DNA of 64,000 bases from Hymenobacter nitidus. GTDB lineage: Bacteria; Bacteroidota; Bacteroidia; Cytophagales; Hymenobacteraceae. Where the stretch lies: contig NZ_JAJADQ010000003.1 in NCBI RefSeq assembly GCF_020447315.1, positions 1 through 64,000 on the forward strand, written 5' to 3'. The position numbers and the translations under genes are program-made. Shown in pieces: positions 32,896-45,597 of this stretch; position 1 is the first letter of the stretch, and the number at the start of each line of letters is the position of its first letter. Under the pieces are notes generated by a model. It made no database searches, had not been told where the DNA came from, and was given only the letters and a program-made list of their open reading frames with translations.

Positions 32896-33378
32896 CTACT
32901 GCCGGAACGCCTCGGGGTAGAGCCTGGCCAGAGTAATAATGACCGCCACTACGGCCAGGATGCTAATGACAAACAGCTGGTTCGTTCCGCCTTCGTGGCG
33001 CAGCCGCCGCAGCGTTTCTTCCTCGGAAAGGCCCTTTCGCACTACCCGCGCAATTTTACGCTCGGCGTGTTTGAGGTACAGCCAGTTGGCAAAACCCGAC
33101 AGCAGGCTTGCCCCCAGCAGGTTGCTCCCGATAATCCAGGATGGGGAGTTGGCAGTGTAGGGCGGGAGCAGCTCCCGCAGCAGGGCATTTTCGAGCGGCG
33201 TGACGACAAACAGCACCACCGCTCCCAGCTACATCCGCCGGTAGATAACCCAGAAAATGCCGAACAGAAAGGCGTGCAAATTGAACGACGCGCGCTTCCC
33301 CTCCCGCACCAGCCGCCAGTAGTAGAGGTAGTAGCTGGTATTGCCGCCGACAAAGGCTTTCAGATAGCTCTCGTTCAT
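32896..33378 (-). pseudogene. DUF2628-like membrane protein interrupted by an in-frame TAG
   Basis: Minus-strand translation from the ATG at 33376-33378 gives MNESYLKAFVGGNTSYYLYY and then RASFNLHAFLFGIFWVIYRRM, where codon 50 is TAG (33229-33231). The frame continues in register, without indels, to a stop at 32896 (SWIIGSNLLGASLLSGFANW, LYLKHAERKIARVVRKGLSE). The interrupted site sits where DUF2628-like proteins have an aromatic residue after YRRM, so a single Tyr-codon change to TAG explains it. The downstream half could start at the GTG at 33219 but would lack the N-terminal conserved segment. It could be a real pseudogene or a sequencing error. Confidence 0.8.
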
Positions 33379-33396
33379 CGGCAGTCAGCAAGCAGC

Positions 33397-34110
33397 TTAC
33401 AGGGCCAGGCGGCGCAGCGTAGGCACTCCCTGCCAGGCGGCTACCGGCTTGCCCGTGGCGTCATATACACCCAGCTCGGCCTTGTCGGCATCGGGGCCCA
33501 AGCCCACCAGAATGGAAATGTTGCGGGTGGGCGTTTCGAGCATGTACTCGGAGGCTCCGTACGAAACCTGGCTTTCGGTGTCCTCGGGCACTTCGGCGGC
33601 CATCATGAAGCCCGGATTCAGATCGGCCACGCCTTCTTCCTGGCGGGGGCTGTTCTTGCCCCCCAGCAGCTCGGCGGCAAAGCGCACACTGGTGTAATTG
33701 AGCCGGGTGAGCGTGAGGCTAATCGTGTGGGTACCCTGCCGGCCGGTGTAGGTCACGGGTTTGCCTACGGGCAGGTCGGTGGGGAAGTCAGCCGAGCCGA
33801 AGGCGTCCATCACCAGGGTTTTGCCCTTCACCTGGTAGGCTCCCGCGCCGGCCAGGTCCCGCAGCCCCTTCAGAAATTTGGGCGACAGGGCGGTGGAGTC
33901 GGCCGTGGGCAGCGCGGCGGTGCTAGCCGAATCAGAGGCCAGGGGCACTTGGGTAGCCGCCGTATCGGGGCCAGCGGAAGTCGGGGCCTGGGTGGCCGCC
34001 TGGTCGTCGGCTTTCTTGGGCGAGCAGGCCTCCAGGCCGGTAAAAAGCAGCAACAGAGCACCGCACGCGGCGGGGGCAAAGCGGGAAGAATACACGCGGC
34101 AAGAAGGCAT
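33397..34110 (-). CDS. Lipoprotein of unknown function
   Basis: About 237 residues from the ATG at 34110 (MPSCRVYSSRFAPAACG). Lipobox GLEAC at about residue 29, then a disordered Ala/Thr/Ser/Pro stretch of about 50 residues, then a beta-rich domain (KVKGKTLVMDAFGSADF-like strands, GTHTISLTLTRLNYTSVRFA, NPGFMMAAEVPEDTESQVSY). It is probably anchored in the outer membrane. The longer frame beginning at 34140 adds Cys-rich residues with no signal logic. No family recognised. Confidence 0.75.
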   Translation of the reverse strand: MPSCRVYSSRFAPAACGALLLLFTGLEACSPKKADDQAATQAPTSAGPDTAATQVPLASDSASTAALPTADSTALSPKFLKGLRDLAGAGAYQVKGKTLVMDAFGSADFPTDLPVGKPVTYTGRQGTHTISLTLTRLNYTSVRFAAELLGGKNSPRQEEGVADLNPGFMMAAEVPEDTESQVSYGASEYMLETPTRNISILVGLGPDADKAELGVYDATGKPVAAWQGVPTLRRLAL

Positions 34111-34408
34111 AGGGTTGGCACAGGCGGCAGGAAGGCACAACTGCCCAACGCCGCGTTTCAGGCCGCAACTTACTCAGGAAATTGCCCGTGAGCCTCCTGC
34201 TGGCGAACCTACTGGCCCTGATTTATCCGGCGGGCAGCAGCCTTGTACGACGTTGTGATGCGGCGGGTACCACCCGAGCCATCAGGAATGGGGGCTGAGC
34301 ACCGGCAGCCCCAGGCCCCGCAAAGTTTCTGCTCAGCCCGACTAAACCCTGCCGTACTTTGGCCCTCTAAGCCCGTACAGCCCTGCCGCTCCTAACCCGC
34401 TCCCCTGC

Positions 34409-34960
34409 TTGGAAGACCAGGAAATCCTCGCCAAGTTCGCCGACCCCGCCGCCCGCAATGTGGCCTTCAACCAGCTGGTGCGCAAGTACCAGTCGAAGAT
34501 CTATTGGCATGTGCGCAAGATGGTTATCGACCACGACGATGCCGACGACCTGACCCAGGACGTGTTCGTGAAGGTGTGGAACCACCTGGAAAACTTTCGC
34601 CGCGACGCCTCGCTCTACACCTGGATTTACCGCATTGCCACCAACGAGTGCCTGAACTTTCTATCGTCGAAGCGGCGCAGGTTTTTTCTGCCCCTCAACG
34701 ACGTGGGCGCCGAGCTGGCCCAGAAAGTGGAAGCCGACCCCGGCCTGGCCGGCGACGAAATCGAGCTGCGACTGCAAAAGGCCATTCTGCGCCTGCCCGA
34801 CAAGCAGCGGCTGGTGTTCAATATGAAGTACTACGACGAAATCACCTACGAGCAGATGGCCGACATTACCGGCACGAGCGTCGGCGCGCTGAAGGCCTCC
34901 TACCACCACGCCGTCAAGAAGATTGAGCAATACGTCAACGAAGAATCCCGCCCCGATTAA
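34409..34960 (+). CDS. RNA polymerase sigma factor, ECF type
   Basis: 183 residues. Region 2 (FNQLVRKYQSKIYWHVRKMV, DDADDLTQDVFVKVW) and region 4 (LPDKQRLVFNMKYYDEITYE, QMADITGTSVGALKASYHHA) are intact. A TTG start at 34409 gives MEDQEILAKF, the normal N-terminus of this family, and no better ATG exists before region 2. It is the first gene of a tight three-gene unit with a TM protein and a Spy-like protein, suggesting envelope-stress control. Confidence 0.93.
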   Translation: MEDQEILAKFADPAARNVAFNQLVRKYQSKIYWHVRKMVIDHDDADDLTQDVFVKVWNHLENFRRDASLYTWIYRIATNECLNFLSSKRRRFFLPLNDVGAELAQKVEADPGLAGDEIELRLQKAILRLPDKQRLVFNMKYYDEITYEQMADITGTSVGALKASYHHAVKKIEQYVNEESRPD

Positions 34961-34990
34961 ACCTCAGGCCCTGAGCCCTATCTAAGTCCT

Positions 34991-35443
34991 ATGAACACTC
35001 CTTTTCGTCTGGATGACCATAAGCGCCGGCCCCAGCCCCTGGCCCCGCCGCCAGCCGACTACTTCGAGCGGCTGCCGCGCCAGGTGATGGCCCGGGTGCA
35101 GCCCCCGGCCGGTTCCGGCAGCGCCGCGTTTGGCTGGCTGGCTTTCCTGCCAATGCCCCTGCGCACGGCCCTGGCCTCGGTGGCAGTGCTGGGCGGCTTT
35201 GCGGCCAGCTTTTTCCTGAGCCAGCCCACCGCGCCGGCCTCGGTGCCGATAGCAGCTCTGGAAGCCGTGCCTCACACCGAGATGGTGCAGTATCTGCTGG
35301 CTTCCGACTCGCGCCTGACCCTGACCGACCTGGCGGAGCTGTCGGCCGCCGACCACACGCTCACCGACAGCTTCCTCCAGGCCTCACCCGGTGAGCTGCA
35401 GGATGCCCTGGATGCCCAGCCCACCGAAGAAAACTATCTGTAA
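34991..35443 (+). CDS. Single-pass membrane protein, candidate anti-sigma factor
   Basis: 150 residues: a cytoplasmic N-terminus of about 50 residues (RLDDHKRRPQPLAPPPADYF), one membrane helix (TALASVAVLGGFAASFFL, about 58-76) and a periplasmic tail. It starts 30 bp after the sigma factor. The topology and position match anti-sigma factors of ECF systems, but no zinc-binding HxxxCxxC is visible, so it may be a different type of partner. Function is inferred from context. Confidence 0.75.
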   Translation: MNTPFRLDDHKRRPQPLAPPPADYFERLPRQVMARVQPPAGSGSAAFGWLAFLPMPLRTALASVAVLGGFAASFFLSQPTAPASVPIAALEAVPHTEMVQYLLASDSRLTLTDLAELSAADHTLTDSFLQASPGELQDALDAQPTEENYL

Positions 35444-35478
35444 CTCCTACTTTTGCCCCGTCCTTGCCTTTCTCTCCC

Positions 35479-35976
35479 ATGAAATATCTTCTCCGTAGCG
35501 TCCTGGCCCTGCTGCTTCTGCTGAGCGTGCATAGGGCCGGTTTTGCCCAGGGCGGCCGCCGCCAGGGTGGCCGGCTCAGCCAGCTGGAAAATGCCAAGAT
35601 TGCCTACCTGACCGATAAAATTTCCCTAACCCAGGAGCAGGCCCAACGCTTCTGGCCCGTTTACAACGAGTTTTCGGACAAGCGCCGCGACGTGGCCCGC
35701 CGCATGCGCCAGCTGCGCACTGAAAACCCCGACGGCCTCTCCGACCAGCAGATTAAGGACAACCTGACCCAGGCCCTGGCCCTGCGCCAGAACGAGGTAA
35801 ACCTGGAAAAAGAGTACTTCGACAAATTCCAGAAAGTCCTCTCTATCCGCCAGGTCAGCAAGCTGTTTATTGCCGAGCGCGACTTCACCAAAGAGGTGCT
35901 GAAGCGCGTGGCCGACCGGCGCGGGGGCGGCCCCGGGCCCGGAGCCGGCCAGTTTACCGGTCCTCCCGAAGACTAA
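35479..35976 (+). CDS. Spy/CpxP-like periplasmic protein
   Basis: 165 residues from the ATG at 35479 (MKYLLRSVLALLLLLSVHRA), with a signal peptide ending GFAQ. The mature part is helical with the LTxxQ-type segment ISLTQEQAQRFWPVYNEFSD and a later repeat of similar helices (LTQALALRQNEVNLEKEYFD). This resembles the Spy/CpxP/periplasmic-metal-sensor group. It starts 35 bp after the membrane protein; the operon is closed by the terminator at 36003. A chaperone or envelope sensor role is likely. Confidence 0.85.
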   Translation: MKYLLRSVLALLLLLSVHRAGFAQGGRRQGGRLSQLENAKIAYLTDKISLTQEQAQRFWPVYNEFSDKRRDVARRMRQLRTENPDGLSDQQIKDNLTQALALRQNEVNLEKEYFDKFQKVLSIRQVSKLFIAERDFTKEVLKRVADRRGGGPGPGAGQFTGPPED

Positions 35977-36002
35977 TTTTTTCCGCACGCTCTATTGCAC
36001 TG

Positions 36003-36034
36003 AACAGGCTGCCCCGGCAGCCTGTTTTTGTTTG
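36003..36034 (+). terminator. Rho-independent terminator of the sigma operon
   Basis: 11-bp stem AACAGGCTGCC / GGCAGCCTGTT with a minimal loop and T-rich tail, 26 bp after the stop codon. Confidence 0.85.
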
Positions 36035-36114
36035 TGGCCACCAGCCCTAGCATCAACTTCGACTGCGCCCACCTTCTGTTACTGGTCACGCTGTTACTCC
36101 GCCGGCACTATGCG

Positions 36115-36122
36115 TACCTTTG
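36115..36122 (+). promoter_or_regulatory. -7 box of the class III aminotransferase gene
   Basis: TACCTTTG (TAnnTTTG) 27 bp before the ATG at 36150. Confidence 0.55.
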
Positions 36123-36149
36123 CGCCCCGAAACCGAATCCGCTTTCCAT

Positions 36150-37352
36150 ATGCTCACCCCCCGTCAGCTTTTTCTGCGCCATCAGGCCCAAACATCCGAC
36201 TTCCCGCTGCTGCTCGAAATTGAGCGGGCCGAAGGCGTGTATATGTACGGCGCCGACGGCCGCCGCTATCTGGATTTGATTTCGGGCATTGGGGTCAGCA
36301 ACGTGGGGCACCGCCACCCACGGGTGGTGCAGGCCATCAAAGACCAGGTCGACAAGTATCTGCATCTGATGGTGTACGGCGAGCTGGTGCAGGCCCCGCC
36401 GGCCGAGCTGTCCCAGGCCCTGCACCACACCCTGCCCACCTACCTCGACAGCGTGTACTTCACCAACTCCGGGGCCGAGGCTATTGAGGGCGCCCTAAAG
36501 CTGGCCAAGCGTCATACCGGTCGCACCGAGTTTATTTCCTGCCACAACGCTTACCACGGCTCCACCCACGGCGCATTGTCCATCACCGGCTCCGAGGGCT
36601 TCAAGAACAGCTACCGGCCCCTGCTGCCCGACGTGCGCCATATCCACTTCAACCAAGTGCCCGATCTGGCGCTGATTACCGAGCGTACCGCCGCCGTCAT
36701 CGTCGAAACGGTGCAGGGTGAGGCGGGCGTGCGGGTGGCCGAGCCTGGCTACCTGCCCGCCCTGCGCCACCGCTGCCAGCAGGTAGGCGCCCTGCTGATT
36801 CTGGACGAAATTCAGTGCGGCTTTGGGCGCACGGGTTCCTTCTGGGCCTTCGAGCAGTTCGGCATTACCCCCGATATTCTGGTGTGCGCCAAGGGCATGG
36901 GCGGCGGCATGCCCATCGGGGCGTTTATTTCATCCCAGGAAATCATGGCTGGTTTCAAAACCAACCCTATTCTGGGCCACTGCACCACGTTTGGCGGCCA
37001 CCCCGTATCGTGCGCGGCCTCCCTGGCTACGCTACGCGTGATTCAGGAGGAAAATCTGCTGGCTTCCGTGCACGAAAAAGCCGCCCTGTTCCGGCGGCTT
37101 CTGCAGCATTCTGCTATTCGGGAAGTGCGGGGCCACGGCCTGCTCATGGCCGTGGAGTTTGACTCCTACGCGGTGCTCAAGCCCATCATCGACCACGCCC
37201 TGGCCCACGAAGGTATCCTGACCGACTGGTTTCTGTTTTGCGACAATTCCCTGCGCATTGCCCCGCCACTTACTATTTCTGAGGCGGAAATTGAGGCAAG
37301 CTGCGCGGCCCTGCTGCGGGCCGTGGCGCACGTTACCGGCTCGGAGAGCTAA
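36150..37352 (+). CDS. Class III PLP-dependent aminotransferase
   Basis: 400 residues from MLTPRQLFLRHQAQTSDFPL. Diagnostic segments: YLDLISGIGVSNVGHRHP, FTNSGAEAIEGALKLAKRHT, SCHNAYHGSTHGALS, the DEIQCGFGRTG motif and the PLP lysine in ILVCAKGMGGGMPIGAF, followed by HCTTFGGHPVSCAAS. This is the acetylornithine/ornithine/4-aminobutyrate aminotransferase group; substrate undecided. The start at 36150 is preferred because the upstream in-frame ATG at 36120 overlaps the -7 box. Confidence 0.92.
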   Translation: MLTPRQLFLRHQAQTSDFPLLLEIERAEGVYMYGADGRRYLDLISGIGVSNVGHRHPRVVQAIKDQVDKYLHLMVYGELVQAPPAELSQALHHTLPTYLDSVYFTNSGAEAIEGALKLAKRHTGRTEFISCHNAYHGSTHGALSITGSEGFKNSYRPLLPDVRHIHFNQVPDLALITERTAAVIVETVQGEAGVRVAEPGYLPALRHRCQQVGALLILDEIQCGFGRTGSFWAFEQFGITPDILVCAKGMGGGMPIGAFISSQEIMAGFKTNPILGHCTTFGGHPVSCAASLATLRVIQEENLLASVHEKAALFRRLLQHSAIREVRGHGLLMAVEFDSYAVLKPIIDHALAHEGILTDWFLFCDNSLRIAPPLTISEAEIEASCAALLRAVAHVTGSES

Positions 37353-37372
37353 AGCTAGAGCCGGCGCCGCTC

Positions 37373-37831
37373 TTACAGGCCAGTGCCTTTGGGGTGGGTG
37401 CCATTGTAGTTCAAAAACGACTCAGACTCGGTTTTGATTTGCTCCCGGGGCAGGCCGTCTTTCACGCCCACTGAAATCTTGCGCACCAGTACGCCCACAA
37501 TAGCTTTGCGGAAGCCCAGCTTTTCGGCCATGCCGATACAAAAGTCCATTTCGTGGTCGTCCACGATGCCGTCGGCCAGCATCATATCCACGAGGTCAAA
37601 AATCTGGTCGAACCGCTCGGAGTCGTTGTCGGGCAGCACCAGATTCACGCTGCCGGAGTTGGCCACGATGGACCGTACATCGTCGGCCCGCATGCCATTC
37701 TTCTTGCCTACCGCCACGATGAAGCTCATTTCCCGCTCGTCCAGATGCCCGTCGGCTTTGGCCAGCGCTGCCAGATTCATCAGGTGACTTTTCACTTTCT
37801 TGGTTTGCTCATTTTCAAAAAAGCCAAACAT
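37373..37831 (-). CDS. TerB-like (DjlA N-terminal-like) protein
   Basis: 152 residues, all helical, with repeated DG(H/I)xDxxE acidic motifs (KADGHLDEREMSFIVAVGKK and ADGIVDDHEMDFCIGMAEKL) characteristic of TerB domains. No signal peptide or membrane segment. TerB domains are metal-binding scaffolds in tellurite or stress systems, but no other ter gene lies nearby, so no tellurite role can be claimed. Confidence 0.82.
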   Translation of the reverse strand: MFGFFENEQTKKVKSHLMNLAALAKADGHLDEREMSFIVAVGKKNGMRADDVRSIVANSGSVNLVLPDNDSERFDQIFDLVDMMLADGIVDDHEMDFCIGMAEKLGFRKAIVGVLVRKISVGVKDGLPREQIKTESESFLNYNGTHPKGTGL

Positions 37832-38078
37832 ATAGGGCGTCGCTTAAGTAACGGTGAAGGAAAAGAACAGAGGCAGCAAGCCAGCCAAACGGCCGCGGCA
37901 GGGCGGTTAAGATACTCGGCAGGAAGCTTTCTTCCAATACGCAGTTCTAAAAAAAACAGCCAGACGGCCCAGGTAATCTGCGGGGTTTTTTGCCTTTCCC
38001 GCGGCCGGAGACTTTGTTTTCAATTTGGATTTACCACCTTTGCGCGGCCCGCACTGGGCAGTTCTGATTACCTGAGTT

Positions 38079-39053
38079 ATGATGAAACGTATTGCAGTTT
38101 TCACCAGCGGCGGCGACTCGCCGGGTATGAACGCCTGCATCCGGGCCGTGGTGCGCACGGCCGTGTACCACGGCATTGAGGTCTATGGCATCATGCGCGG
38201 CTACAGCGGCATGATCAAAGGGGAGTTTGTGCGGCTGGATTCGGCCTCCGTGGCCAACACCGTGCAGAAGGGCGGCACCATCCTGAAGTCGGCCCGCAGC
38301 CAGAAATTCCAGACCAAGGAAGGCCGGCAGCAGGCCTTCGACCAGCTTGTCAACAACGGCATTGATGGTCTCGTGGCCATCGGCGGCAATGGCACTTTCA
38401 CCGGCGCCACCATCTTCGAGCAGGAGTTTGGCATTCCCACCGTGGGCGCCCCTGGCACCATCGACAACGACCTCTACGGCACCGACTACACCATCGGCTA
38501 CGATACGGCAGTTAATACGGCCCTCGAAGCTATTGACAAAATCCGCGACACGGCCGACTCGCATGACCGCTGCTTCTTTATCGAAGTGATGGGACGCGAC
38601 TCGGGCTACATTGCTATTCCCTGCGCCATCGGCGGCGGGGCCGAAATCGTCATGATTCCGGAAACGCAGATGTCCACGGAAGCCGTTATCGACACACTGA
38701 AAGCCGGTTGGAAACGGTCGAAAACCTCGTTTATCGTGGTAGTGGCCGAGGGCGACGAGGAAGGCAACTCCCACGCCGTGGCCAAGCGGGTGAAGGAAGC
38801 CATTCCGGAGCTCGACACCCGCGTCACCATCATCGGCCACGTGCAGCGCGGGGGCTCCCCCACCGCCGCCGACCGCCTGCTGGGCTCCCAGATCGGTATT
38901 GCCGCCGTGGAGGGCCTCATGAACGGCATGCGCAACGTCATGGCCGGCATCGTGGACCGCAAGCTGGTCTACACGCCCTTCAACGACACGATTCACAAGA
39001 AAAAGCTTATCAACCAGACCTTCATGCGTATGGTCGAGATTCTCTCCGTGTAA
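38079..39053 (+). CDS. pfkA: 6-phosphofructokinase
   Basis: 324 residues. ATP-dependent PfkA: ATP-binding start SGGDSPGMNACIR, the catalytic PGTIDND segment (TIDNDLYGTDYTIGYDTAVN), EVMGRDSGYIA and GHVQRGGSPTAADR. Length matches the bacterial tetrameric enzyme. It phosphorylates fructose 6-phosphate in glycolysis. The start at 38079 or 38082 is equally good (MMKRIAVFTSGG). The gene is monocistronic; a dispersed foldback element follows about 30 bp after its stop. Confidence 0.96.
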   Translation: MMKRIAVFTSGGDSPGMNACIRAVVRTAVYHGIEVYGIMRGYSGMIKGEFVRLDSASVANTVQKGGTILKSARSQKFQTKEGRQQAFDQLVNNGIDGLVAIGGNGTFTGATIFEQEFGIPTVGAPGTIDNDLYGTDYTIGYDTAVNTALEAIDKIRDTADSHDRCFFIEVMGRDSGYIAIPCAIGGGAEIVMIPETQMSTEAVIDTLKAGWKRSKTSFIVVVAEGDEEGNSHAVAKRVKEAIPELDTRVTIIGHVQRGGSPTAADRLLGSQIGIAAVEGLMNGMRNVMAGIVDRKLVYTPFNDTIHKKKLINQTFMRMVEILSV

Positions 39054-39082
39054 GCGGTGAGATGGTGAGGTAGTGCAATAGT

Positions 39083-39245
39083 GTCCTTGCGAAAAGGCAC
39101 GACGAAGCAGTCTGTGCTCTGAGCTGAAAAGCCCTTTCTCGTTGCTCACGGGAAAGGGCTTTCTGTGTAAAAGAACGTTTGCCACTGCGCAGCGGACGGA
39201 TTAGCGGCGCTGTCCTGCGGGTGTCACGGCGGCGCCTCGCCAGGA
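39083..39245. repeat. Dispersed foldback element, copy 2
   Basis: Shares with 19946-20119 (opposite strand) the end GTCCTTGCGA, the GGCACGA and CTCTGAG blocks, a GCCCTTTC hairpin (AAAGCCCTTTC at 39128-39138 and complement at 39152-39162), a GGACGGA block and a right end resembling CCTCGCAAGGA (39235-39245). It occupies most of the gap between pfkA and miaA. Confidence 0.8.
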
Positions 39246-39261
39246 AACCGGAACGTCAAAC

Positions 39262-40167
39262 TCACCACTTCACCTCCTGCGGGTGCAGCCACTGGTACTG
39301 CGGGTCGCGGCGGAGCCAGGTGAGCTGGCGCTTGGCATAGTGGCGGGTGTTGCGCTTGAGCAGGCGCACGGCCTCGGGCCAGTCGTAGAGCCCGTCGAGG
39401 TAGCCGAAGATCTCCTGGTAGCCCACCGTTTGCAGGGCATTGTGGCGGCGGAACGGCAGCAGCGCGGTAGCCTCGACCAGCAGCCCCTGCTCCAGCATCT
39501 GGTCCACGCGCCAATCGATGCGCTGGTAGAGCTCTTCCCGCTCCCGGCTGAGGGCAACTTTGATGGTCTGAAAGGGCCGCTCCTTGGCTATTTTGGGCGT
39601 GTGGAAGCTGGAAAACGGCTGTCCGGTGCTGCGCGTTACTTCCAGGGCCCGCACCACGCGCTGGTGGTTCTGCCGGTCGATGCGGGCGTGGGTAACCGGG
39701 TCGAGGCGGGCCAGCTCAGCCACCAGCGGCTCCAGGCCGTGCTCGGCCAACTCCTGTTGCAGCTGGGCGCGCACGGCCAGGTCGGCCAGGGGCATTTCGT
39801 CCAGCCCTTCCGTTACGGCCTGCAGGTAGAGGCCCGAACCACCGGTGAGAATTACGAGCTTTTTTTTTCGGAACAGCTCACTGAGCAGCTGCAGGCAGTC
39901 TACCTCAAATCGGCCGGCGTTGTAGTCTTCCGTGATGCTGTGCGAGTCGATAAAATGATGGCGCACGCCCTGCATTTCGGCCGGCGTGGGCTTGGCCGTG
40001 CCAATGCTCAGCTCCCGGAAAAACTGGCGCGAGTCGGCCGAAATAATGTCGGTTTGGTAGTGCTGGGCCAGCTGCACGCACAGGGCCGTTTTGCCCACGG
40101 CCGTGGGCCCGGAAATAACCAGCAAGGTGGGTTGGTCGGGCAAAGCGCCGGGAAAAGGAAAGGTCAT
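39262..40167 (-). CDS. miaA: tRNA dimethylallyltransferase
   Basis: About 301 residues from the ATG at 40167. P-loop SGPTAVGKTALCVQLAQHY is followed by the substrate-binding DSRQFFRELSIGTAKPT and the family block GGSGLYLQAVTEGLDEMP; DRQNHQRVVRALEV follows. It adds an isopentenyl group to A37 of tRNAs reading UNN codons. The ATG overlaps the glycosyltransferase stop codon (ATGA at 40164-40167), so the two are translationally coupled; the frame extending to 40236 is rejected for this reason. Confidence 0.96.
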   Translation of the reverse strand: MTFPFPGALPDQPTLLVISGPTAVGKTALCVQLAQHYQTDIISADSRQFFRELSIGTAKPTPAEMQGVRHHFIDSHSITEDYNAGRFEVDCLQLLSELFRKKKLVILTGGSGLYLQAVTEGLDEMPLADLAVRAQLQQELAEHGLEPLVAELARLDPVTHARIDRQNHQRVVRALEVTRSTGQPFSSFHTPKIAKERPFQTIKVALSREREELYQRIDWRVDQMLEQGLLVEATALLPFRRHNALQTVGYQEIFGYLDGLYDWPEAVRLLKRNTRHYAKRQLTWLRRDPQYQWLHPQEVKW

Positions 40168-41291
40168 GTGGGAATGGTTTGGGGTGCCCACAGGCCCCGG
40201 TAGAGGCCCAATAGGTGCTGTTCTTCGTGCTGCCAATTAAATACCAGCCGGGCTTGGCGGCAGTTGCCGGCCAGCTCGTGGTAGCGGGCCGGGTTGTCGC
40301 GCAGCAGCCTGTTAAGCGCCGCCGCAATGGAATCGGGCGTGAGCTCCACCACCTCGGCTACTTCGTACCGCTGGTTGAGCAGGCGGTACTCGGGGAAATC
40401 GACGATGAGCTGCGGAATACCGGCGTGCAGGTAGTCGAAGAATTTATTGGCCAAGGAATAGTAATAGCTGAGGCCCTGGTTTTCGAGCAGCATAATGCCC
40501 ACCGCCGCCCGGCTGGTTACCGCGCGCAGCTCCTCGGGCAGCACGTAGCCGCGAAAGTCAACTTTACCGGAATCGAGCAGGCCCAGCCGGGCCGCCCGCT
40601 CCCGCAGCGCAGCCGATAAGTCTCCCTCGCCACAAACTATCAGGCGGCCCGCCACCTGGGGCATGGCATCGAGCAGGGTCTCCAGGCCCCGGCCCGCATT
40701 CAGGGCGCCCTGGTACAGAATGTAGCCACCCGGCGGAGCAGCCGGTGGGGCAACGGGCAGTTCGGCTTCCGTTAGTCGGCTGATATTGCGCACCACGGCG
40801 AAGGGCTGGCCGTAGCGCTGCTCAAACACCTTAGCCAGGGCCGGGCCCACCGTGTAGGCCAGCGCGGCGCGGGGCACGATAAACCGCTCGACGGCCCGCC
40901 ACAAGCGCTGCACGCCGGGCCGACTTACTACCTCAGGCACCTCCGTGAACAGTTCGTGAGCGTCGTAGATAAACGGCTGACCGGCCAGGCGTGCGCGCAG
41001 CCATACGGGCAGGGCTGTGTCCAGGTCGATGGCGCACCAGGCACTGGCTTGCTGACGGAGCAGGTAAAAAAACAGCCTGAAATTGAATTCCAAATAGAAT
41101 AATTTGCCTTTATTGTTCCAGCAGCGCAGCCGGTGCTGCTCATACGGTTGCACTGTCAGGGGCCGTGAGGCGGCCACTTCCCGGCCCACCAGCAGCACCT
41201 GGTAGCCATGCTGGGCCAGGCTGCCACAAATTCGCTGCATGCGCTGGTCGTAGTTTAAGTCGGTGGTTACCGTGAAGATAAGGCGGCGCAT
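40164..41291 (-). CDS. GT4-like glycosyltransferase
   Basis: 375 residues of the two-Rossmann GT-B fold. The N-terminal half has ICGSLAQHGYQVLLVGREVA and LPVWLRARLAGQPFIYDAHE. The C-terminal donor-binding half has GYILYQGALNAGRGLETLLD, LIVCGEGDLSAALRERAARL and the glutamate-containing segment NQGLSYYYSLANKFFDYLHA. It transfers a sugar to an unknown acceptor, typically in cell-surface polysaccharide synthesis. Its coupling to miaA (ATGA overlap) is probably a matter of chromosomal arrangement only. Confidence 0.9.
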   Translation of the reverse strand: MRRLIFTVTTDLNYDQRMQRICGSLAQHGYQVLLVGREVAASRPLTVQPYEQHRLRCWNNKGKLFYLEFNFRLFFYLLRQQASAWCAIDLDTALPVWLRARLAGQPFIYDAHELFTEVPEVVSRPGVQRLWRAVERFIVPRAALAYTVGPALAKVFEQRYGQPFAVVRNISRLTEAELPVAPPAAPPGGYILYQGALNAGRGLETLLDAMPQVAGRLIVCGEGDLSAALRERAARLGLLDSGKVDFRGYVLPEELRAVTSRAAVGIMLLENQGLSYYYSLANKFFDYLHAGIPQLIVDFPEYRLLNQRYEVAEVVELTPDSIAAALNRLLRDNPARYHELAGNCRQARLVFNWQHEEQHLLGLYRGLWAPQTIPT

Positions 41292-41349
41292 ACGAAAGTC
41301 AGCAGTGTTTTTCCGGGCTCTAGCGGCCGTAGAAACACGCTATTTGGGA

Positions 41350-41366
41350 TATTTTTGACAAATTTA
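41350..41366. promoter_or_regulatory. Overlapping divergent -7 boxes
   Basis: Plus strand TATTTTTG at 41350-41357 faces the hybrid kinase gene; minus strand TAAATTTG at 41366-41359 faces the glycosyltransferase gene. They are 1 bp apart, so polymerase cannot occupy both at once. Confidence 0.45.
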
Positions 41367-41435
41367 AGGAGTTAAAACTCGCGTACTGGTTACGAGTGAT
41401 GGGCTACCCTCATCACCGGCCCCCTATCCTACCCG

Positions 41436-45536
<4,101 letters not shown>

Positions 45537-45597
45537 ACGCCGTAGTAGTTTTTAACCGACCCTTCCATACCCGTCCGACCCCTAAACCTTCTCTTCC

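Noticed and set aside
33056..33391. 111-codon minus-strand frame
   Set aside because: Out of frame with the DUF2628-like sequence that covers the same region; it carries no family segments.
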